Origin: Caulobacteraceae bacterium
Lineage (GTDB): Bacteria; Pseudomonadota; Alphaproteobacteria; Caulobacterales; Caulobacteraceae
Length of the DNA stretch: 64,000 nt
Assembly: GCA_027489335.1 (NCBI GenBank)
Contig: JAIXZX010000006.1
Coordinates: 18,501-82,500, forward strand
Direction of reading: 5' to 3'
Shown one piece after another: positions 53,356 through 61,718 of this stretch; position 1 is the first letter of the stretch, and every line of letters begins with the position of its first letter. The position numbers and the translations under genes were made by a program. Under the pieces are notes generated by a model. The model saw only the letters and a program-made list of their open reading frames with translations. It was not told where the DNA came from and did no database searches.

Positions 53356-54588
53356 ATGGCCGCCGACAAGCCGATCAAGAAAGTCGTTCTCGCCTATTCC
53401 GGCGGCCTGGACACCTCGATCATCCTGAAGTGGCTGCAGACCGAGTATGGGGCCGAGGTGGTCACCTTCACCGCCGACCTCGGCCAGGGCGAAGAGATCG
53501 AACCGGCGCGGGCCAAGGCCCTGGCCGCGGGCGTGAAGCCCGAGAACATCTTCATCGAGGATGTGCGCGAGGAGTTCGTGCGCGACTTCGTGTTCCCGAT
53601 GTTCCGCGCCAACACGGTCTATGAGGGCCAGTACCTGCTGGGCACCTCCATCGCCCGGCCGCTGATCGCCAAGCGCCAGATCGAGATCGCCCGGGCGACC
53701 GGCGCCGACGCGGTCAGCCACGGCGCCACCGGCAAGGGAAATGACCAGGTCCGTTTTGAGCTCGGCTACTATGCGCTGGAGCCCGACATCCATGTGATCG
53801 CGCCGTGGCGGGAGTGGGACTTCAAGAGCCGCGAGGCCCTGCTGGACTTCGCCGAGAAGCACCAGATCCAGATCACCAAGGACAAGCGCGGTGAGGCGCC
53901 GTTCAGCGTCGACGCCAACCTCCTGCACTCGTCCTCCGAGGGAAAGGTGCTGGAAGACCCGGCGGTCGAGGCGCCCGAATTCGTCCATATGCGCACCATT
54001 TCGCCCGAGGATGCGCCCGACAAGCCGACGGTCATCACCATCGACTTCGAGAAGGGCGATCCCATCGCCATCGACGGCGAGGCCCTGTCGCCGGCCGCCC
54101 TGCTCACCGGCCTGAACCAGCTCGGCCACGACAACGGCATCGGCCGCCTGGATCTGGTGGAAAACCGCTTCGTCGGCATGAAGTCCCGCGGCGTCTATGA
54201 GACGCCGGGCGGGACCATCCTGCTGGCCGCCCACCGGGGCATCGAGTCCATCACCCTGGACCGGGGCGCCGCCCACCTGAAGGACGAGCTGATGCCCCGC
54301 TATGCGGAGCTCATCTATAATGGCTTCTGGTTCAGCCCCGAGCGCGAGATGCTGCAGGCGGCCATCGACCACTCCCAGGCCCATGTGGCCGGCCAGGTGC
54401 GGGTGAAGCTCTACAAGGGCAATGTCACCGTCATCGGCCGCTCCAGCCCCTACTCGCTCTATGACCAAGAGCTGGTCACCTTCGAAGAAGGCAAGGTGGC
54501 CTACGACCAGCGCGATGCAGCCGGCTTCATCAAGCTCAACGCCCTGCGCCTGCGCGGGACCGCCAAGCGCGACCGCCGGGGGCGCTGA
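53356..54588 (+). CDS. argG: Argininosuccinate synthase
   Basis: [54 protein letters not shown]. Confidence 0.98.
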   Translation: MAADKPIKKVVLAYSGGLDTSIILKWLQTEYGAEVVTFTADLGQGEEIEPARAKALAAGVKPENIFIEDVREEFVRDFVFPMFRANTVYEGQYLLGTSIARPLIAKRQIEIARATGADAVSHGATGKGNDQVRFELGYYALEPDIHVIAPWREWDFKSREALLDFAEKHQIQITKDKRGEAPFSVDANLLHSSSEGKVLEDPAVEAPEFVHMRTISPEDAPDKPTVITIDFEKGDPIAIDGEALSPAALLTGLNQLGHDNGIGRLDLVENRFVGMKSRGVYETPGGTILLAAHRGIESITLDRGAAHLKDELMPRYAELIYNGFWFSPEREMLQAAIDHSQAHVAGQVRVKLYKGNVTVIGRSSPYSLYDQELVTFEEGKVAYDQRDAAGFIKLNALRLRGTAKRDRRGR

Positions 54589-54613
54589 GCCCTAGACGAT
54601 CGCGCCCCGAGTC

Positions 54614-55789
54614 TCAGGGTTTCAGAACCACCTTCACGCAGCCGTCCTGCTTGTCCCGGAAGGTCTTGTACATCTCCGGGCCGCGGCCGAGGGGCACAGT
54701 GTGGGTGATGAGGAAGGTCGGATCGATCTGGCCTTCGTCGATCCGGCGGAGCAGATCGTCGGACCAGCGGCGCACGTGGGTCTGACCGGTGCGGATGGTC
54801 AGGCCCTTGTTCATCAGGGCGCCCAGGGGGATCATGTTTGCGAGCCCGCCGTAGACGCCCGGCACCGACACCGTGCCTGCGGCCTTGCAGGCCATGATCG
54901 CCTCGCGCAGGGCCACCGGGCGCTCGGTTTCGAGTTTGAGGCCAGTCTGCACCTTGTCGATGAGGCCCAACAGAGGGGTTGGCCCGTGGGCCTCCAGGCC
55001 GACGGCGTCAATGCACTTCTCCGGACCGTGGCCATCGGTCATGTCCTTCAGGGTGGGCAGCACCTTGGCCTGGCTGCGGTCGAGAACCTCCGCCCCCAGG
55101 CCTGCGGCCATCGCCAGCCGCTCGGGCACGTCATCAATGGCGATCACCCGCTTGGCGCCCTGGATCAGCGCCGACTGGATGGTGAACAGGCCCACGGGGC
55201 CACACCCCCACACGGCGACCGTGTCCGTCGGCTGGATATCGGCGAACGCCGCCGCCTGCCAGCCGGTGGGCAGGATGTCGCTGAGGAACAGATATTTTTC
55301 ATCCTCACCGGTCGCGGGCACCTTGATCAAGGTGGTGGCGGCGAAGGGCACCCGCAGATACTCCGCCTGGCCGCCGGCATAACCGCCGGTGATGTGCGAA
55401 TAGCCAAACAACCCTGCCGTGGTGTCGCCGAAGAAGGCCTTGGCGAGGTCAGAATTGCGATTGGTGGTCTGGCAGACGGAGAAGTTGCCGGCCTGGCACT
55501 GCTCGCATTCGCCGCAGGTCATCTGGAAGGGGACCACGACCCGGTCGCCCACCTTCAGTCCGCCGGCCCGGGCCTGGGGTCCGACCTCCACCACTTCCCC
55601 CATGGCCTCATGGCCCATGACGTCGCCGACGCACATGGTGGGCACGAGGCCGTTCATCAGATGCAGGTCAGAGCCGCAGATGCAGGTCGAGGTGACGCGG
55701 ATGATGGCGTCCTTGGGGTCTTCGATGATCGGGTCCGGCACCTCTTCGCAGCGGAGGTCCTTCTTGCCTTGCCAGCAGATGGCTTTCAT
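54614..55789 (-). CDS. Zinc-dependent alcohol dehydrogenase (glutathione-dependent formaldehyde dehydrogenase-like)
   Basis: MKAICWQGKKDLRCEEVPDPIIEDPKDAIIRVTSTCICGSDLHL; GHEAMGEVVEVG; CGECEQCQAGNFSVCQTTN. Confidence 0.95.
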   Translation of the reverse strand: MKAICWQGKKDLRCEEVPDPIIEDPKDAIIRVTSTCICGSDLHLMNGLVPTMCVGDVMGHEAMGEVVEVGPQARAGGLKVGDRVVVPFQMTCGECEQCQAGNFSVCQTTNRNSDLAKAFFGDTTAGLFGYSHITGGYAGGQAEYLRVPFAATTLIKVPATGEDEKYLFLSDILPTGWQAAAFADIQPTDTVAVWGCGPVGLFTIQSALIQGAKRVIAIDDVPERLAMAAGLGAEVLDRSQAKVLPTLKDMTDGHGPEKCIDAVGLEAHGPTPLLGLIDKVQTGLKLETERPVALREAIMACKAAGTVSVPGVYGGLANMIPLGALMNKGLTIRTGQTHVRRWSDDLLRRIDEGQIDPTFLITHTVPLGRGPEMYKTFRDKQDGCVKVVLKP

Positions 55790-55801
55790 GGGGCGGTCCT
55801 C

Positions 55802-56392
55802 TTAGGCGCGGTTGCGCTTGACGTTGGTCATGCGGGTGGCGGTGATCACATCCAGGGCGGTGACGGCCAGCACGGCCCCCAGGGCCAGACGGGCGTTGGA
55901 TTGCTGCGGGTTGCTGCGGCGGTTCAGGGTGCTGAGCACGGCGATGTCGAACACGTCCCCGGCCACCCTCGCCCACAGCACCCCCGACCGGGTGGGGTCG
56001 GAGAACAGGCCGATGCCGGTGACCATCTCCCGGGCGCCAAACAGGAGCTGGGTGGTCTGAGGAGAGCCGGTCAGCCCCAGGAAGCGATGGACGCCGTTGG
56101 GAAAGAACAGGCCCAAGACCCCGAGGCCGATGGCGTTCTGGCCGAGCATGAACGAGACCTGGGGCGACAGGGCGGGCTTGGCCCGCACGCGATCTGTGGA
56201 AAGGCGCATCCGCCCCCCGCCAGGCAGGCGGAAGGTGGTGGTCGGCGCACGGTCAGCGGGCTCGCCGGCAGCGAAGCTGCGGGCGCCCTTGAACAGGGAC
56301 ACAGCCTTGTCGGCGCGTCGGCGCCAGGCGCCGTCGGCGTCGGAATTGTGGACAGAGGACACGGGGCGGCTCCTGAGGGGGACGATGCCCAC
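55802..56392 (-). CDS. Hypothetical membrane protein
   Basis: 196 aa; LGQNAIGLGVLGLFFPNGVHRFLGL; follows the ADH gene on the same strand. Confidence 0.75.
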   Translation of the reverse strand: MGIVPLRSRPVSSVHNSDADGAWRRRADKAVSLFKGARSFAAGEPADRAPTTTFRLPGGGRMRLSTDRVRAKPALSPQVSFMLGQNAIGLGVLGLFFPNGVHRFLGLTGSPQTTQLLFGAREMVTGIGLFSDPTRSGVLWARVAGDVFDIAVLSTLNRRSNPQQSNARLALGAVLAVTALDVITATRMTNVKRNRA

Positions 56393-56584
56393 TAAACGGA
56401 GGCCGAAGGCAGGTTCGTTCCCTGGACTGCCGCGGAATTTCCCGCCGCCGCCCTAGGGTCGGGCTCGGCCGGGACTGCCCCCGCCGCTGCGCCCGAGAGC
56501 CTGTTCCGGCCGATCGCGACCCGTGCCACTGTGCCCCGGGCGCCAAGCGGCGCCGTCAAGACCGACAATAAGGGGGAATTCGTC

Positions 56585-56989
56585 ATGAGTCCGCACAGCT
56601 GGGTCGCACTGGTCACAATCGCCGCGCTGCTGGTCTATTTCTGGATGGGAATCCGTGTCGCCGGCGCCCGGCGGGTTAGCGGCGTCCAGGCCCCGGCCAT
56701 GACCGGCGATCCGGTGCTGGAGCGGCATATCCGGGTGCAGGCCAACACCCTGGAATGGTTGCCCATCTTTCTGCCGGCCCTGTGGCTGTTCGCCATCTAC
56801 TGGAACGACCTGATCGCCGCTGGCCTGGGCGTGGTCTGGATCGTCGGGCGGCTGCTCTACGCCTTCGGCTATGTGGCCGACCCCGGAAAGCGGGAGCTGG
56901 GCTTCATCATCCAGTTCGTGGCCGCCGCCGCCCTGCTGCTGGGCGCCGCAGGCCGGATCATCTGGATTCTGGTGACGGTCGGCGCCTGA
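56585..56989 (+). CDS. MAPEG family protein
   Basis: GVQAPAMTGDPVLERHIRVQANTLEWLPIFLPALWLFA; IVGRLLYAFGYVADP. Confidence 0.92.
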   Translation: MSPHSWVALVTIAALLVYFWMGIRVAGARRVSGVQAPAMTGDPVLERHIRVQANTLEWLPIFLPALWLFAIYWNDLIAAGLGVVWIVGRLLYAFGYVADPGKRELGFIIQFVAAAALLLGAAGRIIWILVTVGA

Positions 56990-57009
56990 GCCCAAGGAAT
57001 CGGACCCTG

Positions 57010-57042
57010 GCCCCGATCTGGTCCCCGTGATCAGGTCGGGGC
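57010..57042. terminator. Stem-loop between convergent MAPEG and TSUP genes
   Basis: GCCCCGAtCTG...CAGgTCGGGGC. Confidence 0.6.
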
Positions 57043-57812
57043 TACAGGAAGAGCACAACCGCCTGCCAGATCGCCAGGCCGGTGACCAGAACGCCCACGA
57101 ACCAGGTCAGGGCGCGGATGGGCAGGATCTTGGTCATCCAGCCGGCCAGGGGGGCGGCGACCACCCCGCCGGCGATCAGGCCCAGCACCGAGGACATGTG
57201 ATCGCGCAGGCCCTCAGTCTCCCAATGGCCCGACAGCAGGGCCGAGAGAAAGGCCGCCGAAACCGCGGTGGCGACAAAAAACTCCGCCGCATTTGTGGTG
57301 CCAATGGCCTTGCGGGGGTCGGCGCCGGAGCCGAGCAGGGTCGAGGTCACCACCGGACCCCAGCCGCCGCCGCCCACGGCGTCGAAAAAGCCGCCCGCCA
57401 CGCCAAGGGGCAGGGGGCTTTTCCAGGAAAATGGCTTGGGCCGGACGCCCTTCCAGGCGCGATACAGGATGACCAGTCCCATCAGACCGAGCCAGGCGAC
57501 CACATAGGGCTTGATCAGGTCGCCATCGATGGAGGTCAGCAGATAGGTGCCAGCGACACCCCCCACGACGCCCCCGGAGGCCAGCAGGGCCAGCAGTCGC
57601 CAGCTGATGTTCTTATGCAGCACATGGGAGACGGCAGAGGCCGCCCCGGTGAACACCTTGGCGGCGTGGACGCTGGCCGAGGCGTTGGCCGGCGACACCC
57701 CCATGGCCAGCAGGGTCGTGGTGGAGACCACGCCATAGGCCATGCCCAGGGCGCCATCCACCAGCTGGGCGGCGAAGCCCACCGCCGCAAACAGCATGAA
57801 GTCCGATTCCAT
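57042..57812 (-). CDS. Sulfite exporter TauE/SafE (TSUP) family protein
   Basis: AAQLVDGALGMAYGVVSTTTLLAMGVSPANASASVHAAKVFTGAASAVSH; GVAGGFFDAVGGGGWGPVVTSTLL. Confidence 0.95.
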   Translation of the reverse strand: MESDFMLFAAVGFAAQLVDGALGMAYGVVSTTTLLAMGVSPANASASVHAAKVFTGAASAVSHVLHKNISWRLLALLASGGVVGGVAGTYLLTSIDGDLIKPYVVAWLGLMGLVILYRAWKGVRPKPFSWKSPLPLGVAGGFFDAVGGGGWGPVVTSTLLGSGADPRKAIGTTNAAEFFVATAVSAAFLSALLSGHWETEGLRDHMSSVLGLIAGGVVAAPLAGWMTKILPIRALTWFVGVLVTGLAIWQAVVLFL

Positions 57813-57837
57813 CGCCCGCCCCTGACTTCTCAGACCC

Positions 57838-57860
57838 TGAGATACTACCCTAGTGTCTCA
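57838..57860. promoter_or_regulatory. 23-bp palindromic candidate operator upstream of the TSUP gene
   Basis: TGAGATACTA-CCC-TAGTGTCTCA (10-bp arms, one mismatch), ~26 bp before the start codon. Confidence 0.6.
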
Positions 57861-58130
57861 ATAGGAATTAAGTGAAATCTACAGCGCGCAGGTCTGCACG
57901 TCCCACGCCATCTGCCACGCCGCCCCCCCTAAGGCCGTGAAGAGGCTCCCGTTTTGGGCGAAGACGGTCTCCAACGCCCAGCTGTCGCGCACACGAAAAA
58001 GTCATCTGCCCGTCGGGGCCCAAGCCTTGGCCCGGGCGGCGGGAGTGGTCGGGCAACCAAAATTGCGCCACGGTGTTGGCCTAGTCTGCCGCAGAGCGTT
58101 CGGGGGACGTTCTCAAGGAACGAGACGAAC

Positions 58131-58706
58131 ATGAAAAGACTATCAGGTCCCGCTGTCGCCCTCGCCCTTCTGGCCGGGCTGAGCGCGTGCGCCACAGCGA
58201 CGCCCTATCAGCCGAACCTGCCGGGCGCGGCGGTCTCCGGCGGCTATTCCGAGATGCGGATCGAGCCGGACCGCTGGCGGGTCAGCTTCGCGGGCAACAG
58301 CCTGACGGGCCGCGAGACGGTTGAGGGCTATCTGCTCTACCGGGCGGCCGAACTGACCGTGCAGCAGGGCTATGACGGGTTTTCCATCGTCACCCGGGCG
58401 ACTGATCGGGATGCCCGCACCTATGTGCAGCCCGACCCCTTCTACAATCCCTGGTATGGGCCGCGCTATTCCTACTGGCGGCCCCATTGGCGCTACTATT
58501 CGGCCCATAACTGGCGCACCTGGGACCCCTACTGGGGCGACCCCTTCTGGGCCGACCGGGTGGATGTGCGCACCGTTGAGCGGTTCGAGGCTACGGCTGA
58601 GGTCGTGATGTATCGCGGCGCCAAGCCGGCGGGCGATCCCAACGCCTTCGATGCGCGCGCTGTGCTTGAAAACCTTGGCCCGAGGATCATGCGCCCCGCG
58701 CCATAA
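58131..58706 (+). CDS. CC0125/CC1285-like lipoprotein
   Basis: Lipobox LLAGLSAC; YSEMRIEPDRWRVSFAGNSLTGRETVEGYLLYRAAELTVQQGYDGFSIV. Confidence 0.9.
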   Translation: MKRLSGPAVALALLAGLSACATATPYQPNLPGAAVSGGYSEMRIEPDRWRVSFAGNSLTGRETVEGYLLYRAAELTVQQGYDGFSIVTRATDRDARTYVQPDPFYNPWYGPRYSYWRPHWRYYSAHNWRTWDPYWGDPFWADRVDVRTVERFEATAEVVMYRGAKPAGDPNAFDARAVLENLGPRIMRPAP

Positions 58707-58742
58707 CGGGCTCTACAATCAGCTTGATTTCGGCATGACAAA

Positions 58743-58768
58743 GGGGGCGGACCGCAAGGTCCGCCCCC
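58743..58768. terminator. Perfect GC-rich stem-loop between convergent genes
   Basis: GGGGGCGGACC-GCAA-GGTCCGCCCCC. Confidence 0.75.
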
Positions 58769-58795
58769 TCATCATATCTGGTCAGCAGGCGATTC

Positions 58796-58993
58796 TCAGG
58801 TGATGTGCTTAGGCGCGATCGGATCGCTGGCGGGGAAGGTTTCCTCCACCGCCTCATCCACCAGGGCCTCCTGACGGGTTTCAGCCTTGCGGCCATCGCG
58901 GTCCAGCTGGTCGTGCTTCTGGCCGTCCGGAAGGGGGGCGGCCGGGCGCGAGCTCGGGGCGTTGGCGTCGTCGTCTTTGCGCTGTTCGGTCAT
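58796..58993 (-). CDS. Small hydrophilic hypothetical protein
   Basis: 65 aa ending ALVDEAVEETFPASDPIAPKHIT, a recurring alphaproteobacterial tail motif. Confidence 0.75.
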   Translation of the reverse strand: MTEQRKDDDANAPSSRPAAPLPDGQKHDQLDRDGRKAETRQEALVDEAVEETFPASDPIAPKHIT

Positions 58994-59165
58994 GGGGACC
59001 TCCGTCTCTCGACCCCGCCCAAACGGCGGGGCGTCGCGCGAGGGAAAATGCTGGAGGCGTGGCTTTGGTTGCAGCCGTAGCGCTCAGCCTCGCCGAGCCC
59101 ACAAACAAAAAAAGCGGCCCGCGAGGGGCCGCCTTCTTGGATCGCCACATGTCCCCTTAGGGAAA

Positions 59166-59210
59166 TGGAGCGGGCGAAGAGATTCGAACTCTCGACCCCA
59201 ACCTTGGCAA
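59166..59210 (-). tRNA. 3' half of tRNA-Gly(GCC): island attachment-site remnant, not a functional tRNA
   Basis: Minus strand TTGCCAAGGTTGGGGTCGAGAGTTCGAATCTCTTCGCCCGCTCCA: anticodon loop TTGCCAA through T-arm and acceptor plus CCA; no 5' half adjacent. Confidence 0.88.
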
Positions 59211-59461
59211 CGGCGGAATTTCTTTTTCAGACAGTAACTTAGGTTTCACCCAGCTACTGCCGATTGCAGAGAAATGTACGCTTCTACGATCGCCGCAATT
59301 CGGCATTGGGAGCTCGAATATGTCGACTTTCCAGCACCTGTATGAATTCACCAGCGTCTCAGAGACTGCAACCCACCGGCAACCAACCCATCCCCAGGCG
59401 GGCCAAACAACAGGGTTGTCCTGATCGACTCGGCTGACGGTGGGCGGCACTGAGCACATTT

Positions 59462-59476
59462 GTTCTATTTTTGTTC
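59462..59476. promoter_or_regulatory. Candidate alphaproteobacterial LexA (SOS) box
   Basis: GTTC-TATTTTT-GTTC = GTTCN7GTTC. Confidence 0.55.
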
Positions 59477-59509
59477 TCGCATTCGCGCGTGATTTCGATA
59501 GAATAGTTT

Positions 59510-59564
59510 CATGGTGCGGGGTCTGCGCTGGATCGCCTGAGGGCATCCGAGCCACCGCACCATG
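59510..59564. other. Long-stem inverted repeat
   Basis: CATGGTGCGG ... CCGCACCATG perfect 10-bp arms enclosing 35 nt with an inner GGAT/ATCC, GCC/GGC stem. Confidence 0.7.
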
Positions 59565-59638
59565 ATGCCCAGCAACTAGAGCTGCCTCATCTCCTCCCTG
59601 AGAAGGCGCGCCTCACTCACATCCTCAAGGAAGCTAGC

Positions 59639-60235
59639 ATGGCCTTTGGTCTGATCGATCCCGCACGTCTGGAAGGTGAAGCGTTACAGCGATGGTATCG
59701 CCGCTCACCGGCGGATCTTGAATATGCGCGCGAAGCTGGAGAGGCCCAGCGATATGTGCAGATCACAGCTCCGATGCGGCCGGCGTCGTTGGCTCTTGCT
59801 GCAGAAGCAAACTCCCGCACGGGATCCGATCGGTGGCCGGGCGCCTTTGATTATGGCCAACGCCAACTTACCGCGCCGGCTCCCCAAAGAGGCGCGTTTG
59901 GCCACGAAGAGGCTCAGCGCCAGCGAGTCCAGATTGCAGCAAATGACCATGTTTGCCGCTCCTGCCACTGGGGTGGCGTGCCGCCTATTCCCCCGCGGGG
60001 CCTAACGTCTTTTCGCGACGTCCCCAAGCTGCCGCCGTCAAAGCCACCGGAGCGAGATCGCAAGCAGTGCGAGATTCAGGATGCCCGTGATAGGGAGACT
60101 TGCGGTCGTCAGCCCAACGCCGCAGCAAAAGCCGTTTGTAATGAGAGCGCCACCCGCCGCTATTCGCATTGCTTACTGACAGGCGAAGTCGACTACCCCA
60201 ACCTGTTCACCCACCCGAGCGCACCTCGAAGATGA
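59639..60235 (+). CDS. Hypothetical protein, possible orphan toxin-like cargo
   Basis: 198 aa; N-term LIDPARLEGEALQRWYRRSPADLEYAREAGEAQRY; C-term Cys-rich RKQCEIQDARDRETCGRQPNAAAKAVCNESATRRYSHCLL. Confidence 0.7.
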   Translation: MAFGLIDPARLEGEALQRWYRRSPADLEYAREAGEAQRYVQITAPMRPASLALAAEANSRTGSDRWPGAFDYGQRQLTAPAPQRGAFGHEEAQRQRVQIAANDHVCRSCHWGGVPPIPPRGLTSFRDVPKLPPSKPPERDRKQCEIQDARDRETCGRQPNAAAKAVCNESATRRYSHCLLTGEVDYPNLFTHPSAPRR

Positions 60236-60552
60236 CCATCATAGCTGAGCAGACCCTCGATCTCTCCTTCACCAGCGACAAGCTGGCGGCTCGTCTGTTC
60301 GCGCCGGAACAGAAGGATGAGGAGACGTGGGTCTGCCGCTTTGAGATCGGTGCGCCGATCAATGAGTCCCTTGATGCTCAGGGGGTCTCGAGCCTTCAGG
60401 CTCTTGCGCTTGCGCTCAAGAGCCTGTCAGCGGCGCTCTACAGCTCTGAACTCTATAGGAACGGCCAGCTAGGCGCGTTTGGCGAGTTCAACGGCTACCT
60501 GGGAATTCCTGCGCCGGGCATTTTCAAAGACATCGCCCCGTTCACCTTCTGA
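60232..60552 (+). CDS. Small immunity-like hypothetical protein
   Basis: ATGA overlap with the upstream gene; MTIIAEQTLDL...WVCRFEIGAPINESLDAQGVSSLQALALALKSLSAALYSSELYRNGQL. Confidence 0.7.
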   Translation: MTIIAEQTLDLSFTSDKLAARLFAPEQKDEETWVCRFEIGAPINESLDAQGVSSLQALALALKSLSAALYSSELYRNGQLGAFGEFNGYLGIPAPGIFKDIAPFTF

Positions 60553-60769
60553 GGCTCGCCACCTCGGACCGAGCCCTGATTTCCGATAAAGACCCCGTAG
60601 CGGAGGCTCCCCCATCCCCGCTGTCGCACGAGGATCACGGGTAAGCACTGTCTGGAAGAGCGGACTTTTTCCCGAGGGTTCTCGCCCCAAGAAATACCCC
60701 CATGCCGAGCGCGGGCCGGGGGTCTTTGGGGGTTGGGTGTATATCGGGGCGCTAAGTTCGCCTGCCCGC

Positions 60770-61006
60770 CTAGCCCTGCGCGGAGGCGTCGCCGGGGGCG
60801 GCGAAGAACTCAGCGGGATGGACCTCGAGCACCTGCGCCAGCCGACCGAGAACGGCCACCGAAGGATTTTCCTGGCCCCTCTCGATCCCGCCGACATAGC
60901 GTGTGTCGATCTCAGCCCCATGAGCAAGCGCCTCCTGCGTCAGCCGCTTGGCCTTACGCAGTCGCTTCACATTTGGGCCGATGACCTCCTCCCAGCGCAT
61001 GGCCAC
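60770..61006 (-). CDS. HTH XRE family regulator
   Basis: IGPNVKRLRKAKRLTQEALAHGAEIDTRYVGGIERGQENPSVAVLGRLAQVLEV. Confidence 0.9.
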   Translation of the reverse strand: MAMRWEEVIGPNVKRLRKAKRLTQEALAHGAEIDTRYVGGIERGQENPSVAVLGRLAQVLEVHPAEFFAAPGDASAQG

Positions 61007-61035
61007 ATGAGCCGAGACAGGCGGGGATGGGTCGA

Positions 61036-61082
61036 GGAACTATAGTTCCGAAATCTTTGGCAAATTAGTTTCGGCACTATAG
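61036..61082. promoter_or_regulatory. Divergent-promoter operator
   Basis: GGAACTATAGTTCC perfect 14-bp palindrome (61036-61049) inside CTATAGTTCCGAAA-N15-TTTCGGcACTATAG. Confidence 0.7.
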
Positions 61083-61118
61083 ACCCGGATCTCGGCTTGG
61101 CCGTGAATCCGGGATTTC

Positions 61119-61640
61119 ATGTTTCTCGCCGTTCACTCTTCCGCCGATGTCGATCGCTCCATGGGCCTCATCCGGGCCTCGGCCACGCGTGTACAGAGCT
61201 GGATCAAGACCCACGATGGCGATCCGCTAGACCTGCTAAGGCAGATGAAGTTCGCTCCAATCGGTCGTCACCCCATCGAGGCCCGGCCGCTGAATCTGGT
61301 CGAGCAGATCAACCAGACCTGGACCTATGCGGTGGCGTTGGTGGCGACGCGGCAACTCCTGCGGCTTCACCCGGAGGCAGGTGGATTTCGGGTTGCGCCA
61401 GGCGCACACATGTCCATCCCGCTCGACATCATGAGCGTGGAACCTGGTCTCGTGGGCGCTGAGACCTTCGCCACTGTACATCCGCGCAATAACGGCAAGC
61501 TGGCCGCCGATCTAGCCAAACTGGCGACCAGGCCTGAAACTTACCGGTATGTGTTCTTCAGTTCACCTAGCTATACTCGCCTGGAACGGGTGCTAAAGCT
61601 TGAGCGGGACGGGGTCCAGGTCTGGTCTGTCGCCCTTTGA
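61119..61640 (+). CDS. Uncharacterised island protein
   Basis: 173 aa ORF; IPLDIMSVEPGLVGAETFATVHPRNNGKLAADLAKLATRPETYRYVFFSSPS. Confidence 0.75.
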   Translation: MFLAVHSSADVDRSMGLIRASATRVQSWIKTHDGDPLDLLRQMKFAPIGRHPIEARPLNLVEQINQTWTYAVALVATRQLLRLHPEAGGFRVAPGAHMSIPLDIMSVEPGLVGAETFATVHPRNNGKLAADLAKLATRPETYRYVFFSSPSYTRLERVLKLERDGVQVWSVAL

Positions 61641-61718
61641 AGATGGTTCGTGACGAATAGAGCCACAGCCCACAAATGGTCTTGTCCAGCTTCTTGGACG
61701 TGAGCGAGGTATCCTCGA

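Noticed and set aside
52846-54468. 540-aa minus-strand ORF opposite argG
   Set aside because: Antisense shadow of argG.
54701-56395. 564-aa plus-strand ORF opposite the zinc alcohol dehydrogenase
   Set aside because: Antisense shadow; the reverse strand has clear Zn-ADH motifs.
59157-59555. 132-aa minus-strand ORF ending ...LGSRVRISSPAPFP
   Set aside because: The C-terminus is a translation of the tRNA-Gly fragment, a classic spurious ORF across an att site; nothing supports a real product.
60737-61045. 102-aa plus-strand ORF overlapping the island XRE gene
   Set aside because: Antisense of a clear HTH protein; no coding signal of its own.
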